Source of the DNA: Cupriavidus pauculus | Lineage (GTDB): Bacteria; Pseudomonadota; Gammaproteobacteria; Burkholderiales; Burkholderiaceae | Direction: 5' to 3' | Assembly: GCF_002858765.1 (NCBI RefSeq) | Contig: NZ_PJRP01000009.1 | Span: 1 to 64,000, forward strand | Length of the DNA stretch: 64,000 bases | In this document: positions 58,643 through 64,000 of the stretch, in pieces | Layout: every line of letters begins with the position of its first letter | How positions within the stretch are numbered: the first letter of the stretch is position 1 | Made by a program: the position numbers and the translations under genes | The notes under the pieces: generated by a model | Told to the model about the DNA's origin: nothing | What the model saw: only the letters and a program-made list of their open reading frames with translations | The model's database searches: none

Positions 58643-59545
58643 TTATTTCTTGAACAGGACGCGTGCGACGATGTTCAGCGCAAGCACCCCGACGGTAATC
58701 AGGAACACGCCGGCCCAGGCCAGTTGCTGCCATTCCGTGAACGGGCTCATGGCGAAGCGGAAAATCGTCACGGGCAGGTTGGCCATCGGCTTGTTCAGGT
58801 CCGCGCTCCAGAACTGGTTGGACAGCGCGGTGAACAGGAGCGGCGCGGTTTCGCCGGCGATACGGGCCACGGCCAGCAGCACGCCGGTCACGATGCCCGC
58901 ATACGACGACTTGACCGTGATCGACATCACCATCTTCCACTTCGGCGTGCCCAGGGCCACCGCGGCTTCACGCAGTGCGTTCGGCACCAGGTTCAGCATG
59001 TTCTCGGTGGTGCGCACCACGATCGGGATCTGCAGCAGCGCCAGCGCACACACGCCGGCCCAGCCCGAGAAGTGACCCATGCGGGTCACCACCAGCGCGT
59101 AGACGAACAGGCCAATCACGATCGACGGCGCCGACAGCAGGATGTCGTTGATGAAGCGGGTAAAGGAGGCCAGGGGCGACTTCTGGCCATACTCGGCCAG
59201 GTAGATACCGGCCAGGATGCCCAGCGGCGTCCCCACCAGCGTCGCCACGCCCACCAGGACGAAGCTGCCGAAGATGGCGTTGGCCAGGCCACCGCCGGCG
59301 GTGTTCGGGGCCGGCGTCATCTGCGTGAACAGGTCGAGCGACAGGCCGCCCACGCCCAGCGAAATGGTGGTCCAGAGAATCCACGCGAGCCAGAACAGGC
59401 CAAACAACATGGCGCCCAGCGAGGCCGCCAGGGCAATGGCATTCATGCGTCGGCGCGAACCCTGGAGCCGTGTGCGGACGGCTTCGGAATCGGGGCGGAC
59501 GGCGGGAATGGACGAAGTAGACACGGCTTGACTGGCTTGGTTCAT
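58643..59545 (-). CDS. pstA: Phosphate ABC transporter permease PstA
   Basis: 300 residues with six hydrophobic segments and the permease loop [15 protein letters not shown]. The start ATGA overlaps the pstC stop by 4 nt. Confidence 0.96.
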   Translation of the reverse strand: MNQASQAVSTSSIPAVRPDSEAVRTRLQGSRRRMNAIALAASLGAMLFGLFWLAWILWTTISLGVGGLSLDLFTQMTPAPNTAGGGLANAIFGSFVLVGVATLVGTPLGILAGIYLAEYGQKSPLASFTRFINDILLSAPSIVIGLFVYALVVTRMGHFSGWAGVCALALLQIPIVVRTTENMLNLVPNALREAAVALGTPKWKMVMSITVKSSYAGIVTGVLLAVARIAGETAPLLFTALSNQFWSADLNKPMANLPVTIFRFAMSPFTEWQQLAWAGVFLITVGVLALNIVARVLFKK

Positions 59546-60507
59546 TTGCCACCCTCATTCTTCGCAAGGCGCAACAGCAGGATCTTGGACAGCGCCAGCA
59601 CCACGAACGTGATGAAGAACAGGATCAGGCCCAGTTCCATCAGCGCGGCGGTGTGCAGACCGGCACCGGCTTCGGCGAATTCGTTCGCCAGCGCCGAGGT
59701 GATGCTGTTGCCCGGCGAGAACAGCGACACGTTGTCGAGCAGGTTGGTGTTGCCGATCACGAACGTGACGGCCATGGTCTCGCCCAGCGCGCGGCCCAGG
59801 CCGAGCATGACGCCGCCGATCACACCGGCACGCGTATAGGGCAGCACCACGCGCCACATCACTTCCCACGTGGTGCAGCCGATGCCGTAGGCCGACTCCT
59901 TGAGCAGCACGGGCGTGACTTCAAACACGTCGCGCATCACCGAGGCAATGTACGGGATGATCATGATCGCCAGGATCACGCCCGCGCACAGCAGGCCGAT
60001 GCCCAGCGGCGCACCCTGGAACAGCTTGCCGATCACCGGCACCTGCCCCACCGTATTGGCGAGCGGCTTCTGGAAATACTCGCCGAAGATCGGCGCGAAC
60101 ACGAGCAGACCCCACATGCCGTAGACGATGGACGGCACGGCGGCGAGCAGCTCGATGGCAGTACCAAGCGGCCGGCGCAGCCAGACGGGCGACAGCTCGG
60201 TGAGAAACAGTGCGATGCCGAAGCTGACCGGCACGGCGATGATGAGGGCGATCAGCGAGGTGACCAGCGTGCCGTAGATCGGCACGAGCGCGCCGTACAC
60301 GTCGGCGGGCGGGTCCCATTCGGCGGTCCACAGGAACGACAGGCCGAATTGCTTGATCGAGGGCCACGCGCTGATGGCGAGCGATACGATGATGCCGCCG
60401 AGCAGCAGCAAGGTGACAATCGCGGCGCCGCGGGTCAGGCCGCCGAACAGGATGTCGCCAAGGCGGCTGGGAGGCCGGACGGCTGGGAGATCGGACGTAG
60501 TCGCCAT
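59542..60507 (-). CDS. pstC: Phosphate ABC transporter permease PstC
   Basis: 321 residues from ATG 60507 ([10 protein letters not shown]). The open frame extends to 60618 but that part contains an intercistronic hairpin and is not PstC-like. Six hydrophobic segments, and the permease loop [18 protein letters not shown]. Confidence 0.95.
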   Translation of the reverse strand: MATTSDLPAVRPPSRLGDILFGGLTRGAAIVTLLLLGGIIVSLAISAWPSIKQFGLSFLWTAEWDPPADVYGALVPIYGTLVTSLIALIIAVPVSFGIALFLTELSPVWLRRPLGTAIELLAAVPSIVYGMWGLLVFAPIFGEYFQKPLANTVGQVPVIGKLFQGAPLGIGLLCAGVILAIMIIPYIASVMRDVFEVTPVLLKESAYGIGCTTWEVMWRVVLPYTRAGVIGGVMLGLGRALGETMAVTFVIGNTNLLDNVSLFSPGNSITSALANEFAEAGAGLHTAALMELGLILFFITFVVLALSKILLLRLAKNEGGK

Positions 60508-60534
60508 GATGGGAATCGGTAGGTGGAACATGTG

Positions 60535-60560
60535 CCGCGGTGACGCCAGGGCCACCGCGG
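60535..60560 (-). other. Hairpin between pstS and pstC
   Basis: Perfect 8-bp arms CCGCGGTG/CACCGCGG with a 10-nt loop in the 130-bp gap. It could stabilise the pstS mRNA or cause partial termination, so that the binding protein is made in excess. Confidence 0.45.
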
Positions 60561-60637
60561 CCCCGTCACGCCAGACCCGCCCCGCGCTCAGGCGGACCGG
60601 GCTTGCGTGCCGGGCCATACTTCAGTACAGCAACAGC

Positions 60638-61669
60638 TTAGTACAGGGCCTTGCCCGAACCGTCCTTGATGCTCTGCTTCCAGGTCGCGCGGATCTGGTT
60701 GGCAACGGCGTCCGGCAGCGGCACGTAGTCCAGGTCCGAAGCCATTGCACCGCCGCTCTTGTAGGCCCAGTCGAAGAACTTCAGCACTTCCTGGCCCTGG
60801 GCCGGCTTTTCCTGGTTCTTGTGGACCAGAATGAACGTCGCGCCAGCGATCGGCCATGCGCCCTTGCCCGGCTGGTTCGTCAGGATCTGGTAGAACGTCT
60901 TGTTCCAGTCGGCACCGGCAGCGGCGGCCTTGAAGGCGTCGTCGCTCGGCTGCACCACTTCGCCTGCCGAGTTCTTCATCGTCAGGTACGTCATCTTGTT
61001 CTGCTTGGCGTAGGCGTACTCGACATAGCCGATCGCGCCATTCAGACGCTGCACGAAAGCGGCTACGCCTTCGTTGCCCTTGCCGCCCGTGCCGCCACCC
61101 GGCCAGTTCACGGTCGTGCCTTCGCCTACCGAGCTCTTCCAGTCATTGCTGACCTTCGACAGGTAGTTCGTGAAGATGAACGTCGTGCCCGAGCCGTCAG
61201 CGCGGCGCACCGGCAGGATGTCCTGGCTCGGCAGATGGGCCTTCGGGTTCAGGGCCTTGATCGCGGGATCGTCCCACTTCTTGATCTTGCCCATGTAGAT
61301 GTTGGCCAGCACGTCGCCGGTGATGGTCAACTCGCCCGGCTTCACGCCTTGCAGGTTGATCACGGGCACCACGCCGCCGATCACGGTCGGGAACTGGACC
61401 AGGTTGCCCTTGGCCAACTCGTCGTCCTTCAGGGGAGCGTCCGAAGCGCCAAAATCGACCGTCTTGGCGTTGATCTGCTTGATGCCGCCCGACGAACCGA
61501 TGGATTGATAGTTGACCTTGTTACCCGTTGCTTTTTGGTAGGCGTCAGCCCACTTGGAATACACGGGCGCCGGGAAAGAAGCGCCTGCACCGGTAATTTC
61601 CGCCGCGAACGCAGTACCCGCCACCACAATCGACACGATGCCTGCTACGGCAGTCTTGACCAGCTTCAT
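60638..61669 (-). CDS. pstS: Periplasmic phosphate-binding protein
   Basis: 343 residues from ATG 61669 ([10 protein letters not shown]) after GGAGGACAT. The Sec signal peptide ends at about residue 22 (GTAFAAEI). Phosphate ligands are expected in [32 protein letters not shown] and RADGSGTTF. First gene of pstSCAB-phoU-phoB-phoR. Two Pho boxes precede it. Confidence 0.97.
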   Translation of the reverse strand: MKLVKTAVAGIVSIVVAGTAFAAEITGAGASFPAPVYSKWADAYQKATGNKVNYQSIGSSGGIKQINAKTVDFGASDAPLKDDELAKGNLVQFPTVIGGVVPVINLQGVKPGELTITGDVLANIYMGKIKKWDDPAIKALNPKAHLPSQDILPVRRADGSGTTFIFTNYLSKVSNDWKSSVGEGTTVNWPGGGTGGKGNEGVAAFVQRLNGAIGYVEYAYAKQNKMTYLTMKNSAGEVVQPSDDAFKAAAAGADWNKTFYQILTNQPGKGAWPIAGATFILVHKNQEKPAQGQEVLKFFDWAYKSGGAMASDLDYVPLPDAVANQIRATWKQSIKDGSGKALY

Positions 61670-61696
61670 ATGTCCTCCAGAGAACATTGGTTGGGA

Positions 61697-61753
61697 ATGA
61701 CAAATTTTTGACAAGGCGAACTGTATGCCGCTTGTATGACAGTTCCATGACAT
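61697..61753 (-). promoter_or_regulatory. Pho-box promoter of pstS
   Basis: Box 1, ATGTCATGGAACTGTCAT (61753-61736), is an almost perfect Pho box. It is followed by 10 bp and TACAGT (61725-61720) as the -10. Box 2 (61714-61697) has TTGTCAA, AAAT and TTGTCAT, also 11-bp phased, and lies just downstream of the -10. Confidence 0.85.
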
Positions 61754-61906
61754 CTCGAAATCTTCTTCAAAGACCCCGTCAAATGGCCGATATTCCGCAC
61801 CCGTCACGAAACCGTCTTTTCGCCGTGCTTTAATCGCCACTCCATTGTCAACCCCGCTTTCATCACCCGGCGGACCGGAAGCTGTCGGTTAATTGCTAAA
61901 TCTTGC

Positions 61907-61940
61907 AAAGAAAACGCCACGGACCAGGCGGCCGTGGCGT
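61907..61940 (-). terminator. Terminator after glmM
   Basis: 9-bp stem ACGCCACGG/CCGTGGCGT (61914-61922 with 61932-61940), followed on the minus strand by TTTTC. Confidence 0.75.
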
Positions 61941-61983
61941 CAGGGTGTCGCGTCCGGGATCTTGCCGACCCCGTGGGACGATA

Positions 61984-63330
61984 TCAGGCGGCTCGCAACG
62001 CGTTCGCCAGCATCTGCGCGGCGCGCTCGGCGGTTTCCACCTGCTCGGCTTCGACCATCACACGCACCACCGGCTCCGTGCCCGAGGCACGGATCAGGAC
62101 GCGGCCACGACCCTCCAGTTCGGGCTCGACCTGCTCGCGGGCGGCCTTCAGACCCGCGTGGCTCTGCCAGTCGAAGCCCTTCTCCACGCGCACGTTGATC
62201 AGCGTTTGCGGGAACAGCTGCACGCCATCCAGCAGTTCCGCCAGCGTCTTGCCGCTGCGGCGCAGCGCGGCAAGCACTTGCAGCGCCGACACGATCCCGT
62301 CACCCGTAGTGTGCCGATCCAGGCACAACAGGTGACCCGAACCTTCGCCGCCCAGCTGCCAGCCGCGCTTGTTCAATTCCTCCAGCACGTAGCGGTCACC
62401 AACCTTGGCGCGAACAAAATCCACGCCCAGGCGCTTGAGTGCCAGTTCCACGGCCATGTTGGTCATGAGCGTGCCAACCGCGCCTTCCACCTTCTGGCCC
62501 GACGCCTGCCGGTCGCGCACGATCAGGTACAGCAGCTCGTCGCCGTTGTAGAGACGGCCCTGAGCGTCCACCACCTGCAGGCGGTCAGCGTCACCGTCGA
62601 AGGCCAGACCCAGGTCCGCGCGATGGGTGCGCACGGCTTCCACGAGCTTTTCCGGCGCGGTTGCGCCATAGCCGGCGTTGATGTTCCGTCCGTCGGGCTG
62701 GTTGCCGATCGGAATCACCTCGGCGCCAAGCTCGTGGAACACGTGCGGTGCGATGTGGTACGCCGCGCCGTGCGCGCAGTCCACCACGACGCGCAGACCG
62801 TGCAGGTCCTGCTCATAAGGGAACGTGCTCTTGCAGAACTCGATGTAGCGCCCGGCAGCATCGTCGATACGCTTGGCGCGGCCCAGATCCTCCGAGCGCA
62901 CGCACATCATCGGCTCTTCCAGCAGCGATTCGATCTTCGACTCCACCTCGTCCGGCAGCTTGTCGCCCGAGGCCGAAAAAAACTTGATGCCGTTGTCGTA
63001 GTACGGATTGTGGCTGGCCGAAATCACCACCCCAGCGGCCAAGCGCAGCGCGCGCGTCAGGTAGGCGATGGCGGGGGTTGGCAGCGGACCGGTCAGGCGC
63101 ACGTTGACCCCTGCAGCCGTGAAGCCGGCTTCCAGGGCCGCTTCGAGCATGTAGCCCGAGATTCGGGTGTCCTTGCCGATCAGCACGGTCGGCCGGCCTT
63201 GCGACGTTTTCTGCCCCAGCGCCAGTACCTTGCCTGCGGCATAGCCAAGCCGCATCACAAAATCGGGCGTGATCGGCACCTCGCCAACCCTGCCCCGTAC
63301 GCCGTCCGTCCCGAAATACTTGCGTGTCAT
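61984..63330 (-). CDS. glmM: Phosphoglucosamine mutase
   Basis: Converts glucosamine-6-phosphate to glucosamine-1-phosphate for UDP-GlcNAc and thus peptidoglycan. 448-residue class from ATG 63330 ([16 protein letters not shown]). Active-site serine in [12 protein letters not shown] near residue 104, metal loop DGDADR and the phosphate-binding end RASGTEP are intact. It starts 4 bp after the folP stop, the conserved folP-glmM operon. Confidence 0.97.
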   Translation of the reverse strand: MTRKYFGTDGVRGRVGEVPITPDFVMRLGYAAGKVLALGQKTSQGRPTVLIGKDTRISGYMLEAALEAGFTAAGVNVRLTGPLPTPAIAYLTRALRLAAGVVISASHNPYYDNGIKFFSASGDKLPDEVESKIESLLEEPMMCVRSEDLGRAKRIDDAAGRYIEFCKSTFPYEQDLHGLRVVVDCAHGAAYHIAPHVFHELGAEVIPIGNQPDGRNINAGYGATAPEKLVEAVRTHRADLGLAFDGDADRLQVVDAQGRLYNGDELLYLIVRDRQASGQKVEGAVGTLMTNMAVELALKRLGVDFVRAKVGDRYVLEELNKRGWQLGGEGSGHLLCLDRHTTGDGIVSALQVLAALRRSGKTLAELLDGVQLFPQTLINVRVEKGFDWQSHAGLKAAREQVEPELEGRGRVLIRASGTEPVVRVMVEAEQVETAERAAQMLANALRAA

Positions 63331-63334
63331 CTGA

Positions 63335-64000
63335 TCATTCTCCTTGCTGCCCCTGCGGAGCAACGGACTCATGGCGGATCGCCCACCAGACCTTCAGGGC
63401 GTCCACGGTTTGTTCTACGTCATGCACGCGCACGATATATGCGCCTTTCTCGGCGGCGCAGACCGCCGCGGCAATACTGGCCGCCACCCGGCCCTGCGGC
63501 GGCTTTCCGCCGACGATGGCCCCGAGCGTCGACTTGCGCGACAGCCCGGCCAGGATCGGCAGCCCATCGATCGCCAGTCTCGGCATCTGCCCGAGCAGGC
63601 GCAGATTATGATCCGGCGTCTTCCCAAATCCAAACCCCGGATCCAGCGAAATACGCGAATCATCCACGCCCGCCGCACGCAGGGTTGACACCCGCTCGCG
63701 CAGAAAATCCGCCACTTCCGCCACCACGTCGGCGTATTGCGGCTCTTCCTGCATGGTCTGGGGATCTCGCTGCATGTGCATGACACACAGGGCTGCCTGC
63801 CCGGCCGACACCGCCTCGACGGCGCCGGGCATGCGGAAGCCCCAGATATCGTTGATCAAATCGGCTCCGCCCGCCAGTGTGGCCCGCATCACCTCGGGCT
63901 TGTACGTGTCGATTGACAACGGTTTGCCGCAACCGGCCAGCGCCTCGACGATCGGCATAACGCGGTCGAGTTCCTGATCTAGTGGCAATGCCGCCGATCC
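63335..64000 (-). CDS. folP: Dihydropteroate synthase, 5' end outside window
   Basis: Folate biosynthesis enzyme and target of sulfonamides. The last 221 residues are in the window. The frame stays open to position 64000. [17 protein letters not shown], the [14 protein letters not shown] loop, GLSRKSTLG and the final [15 protein letters not shown] are typical. Confidence 0.96.
   Translation of the reverse strand, partial: GSAALPLDQELDRVMPIVEALAGCGKPLSIDTYKPEVMRATLAGGADLINDIWGFRMPGAVEAVSAGQAALCVMHMQRDPQTMQEEPQYADVVAEVADFLRERVSTLRAAGVDDSRISLDPGFGFGKTPDHNLRLLGQMPRLAIDGLPILAGLSRKSTLGAIVGGKPPQGRVAASIAAAVCAAEKGAYIVRVHDVEQTVDALKVWWAIRHESVAPQGQQGE

Overview
The window is a GC-rich chromosomal segment of a beta-proteobacterium, most probably Cupriavidus or a close Burkholderiaceae relative. 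The evidence is the gene content, a flavohaemoprotein of exactly 403 residues (the length known for the Cupriavidus necator FHP), the rho/trxA and gltX/tRNA neighbourhoods, and codon use. Most of the window is ordinary housekeeping DNA, densely packed, with about 50 protein genes, one 4.5S SRP RNA and eight tRNAs. No insertion sequence, CRISPR array, integrase or prophage was seen.

Layout. 1-13.9 kb (mostly minus strand): dnaX (its 3' end lies off the window), lactate permease, B12-dependent ribonucleotide reductase, SRP RNA (plus strand), and an addA-addB recombination operon led by a small unknown gene. 14.3-21 kb (plus): trxA, rho, an MtfA-type zinc peptidase, zinc-free ribosomal protein L31, a GT39-type membrane glycosyltransferase and a MATE exporter. 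21.1-23.6 kb (minus): gltX followed by two tandem copies of a tRNA-Ala/Glu/Asp operon, each with its own promoter and terminator. 23.8-32 kb: a patatin-like lipoprotein, an NlpC/P60 peptidase, the yejABEF-type peptide ABC importer and a divergent fabI. 32.8-37.5 kb: a LysR gene divergent from an alkylsulfatase and a GMC alcohol dehydrogenase, which together look like an alkyl-sulfate surfactant degradation module. 37.8-40.5 kb: two small DUF proteins, a short-chain dehydrogenase and hmp.

40.7-45.8 kb is the only region that looks accessory or decaying. It holds a GDCCVxC-type protein and a small cytochrome c, both with an apparent single-base frameshift at the N-terminus, a LysR/peroxiredoxin pair, a candidate structured small RNA with a terminator, a lipid A-type acyltransferase, and a frameshifted C-terminal remnant of fliD. 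It ends at a tRNA-Arg gene.

45.9-49.7 kb: diguanylate cyclase, tRNA-Pro, a second-type IF-1 gene with a TTG start, and sixA. 49.9-61.7 kb is a phosphate-starvation block: an OlsB-like ornithine-lipid acyltransferase, ppx, ppk, phoR, phoB, phoU and pstBACS. Reading the promoters of pstS, ppx and the olsB-like gene shows the same architecture in all three: 11-bp-phased TGTCA-type half-sites, then 10 bp, then a -10-like hexamer. This suggests PhoB drives phosphate uptake, polyphosphate metabolism and membrane-lipid remodelling from this one cluster. The window ends with glmM and the 3' part of folP.
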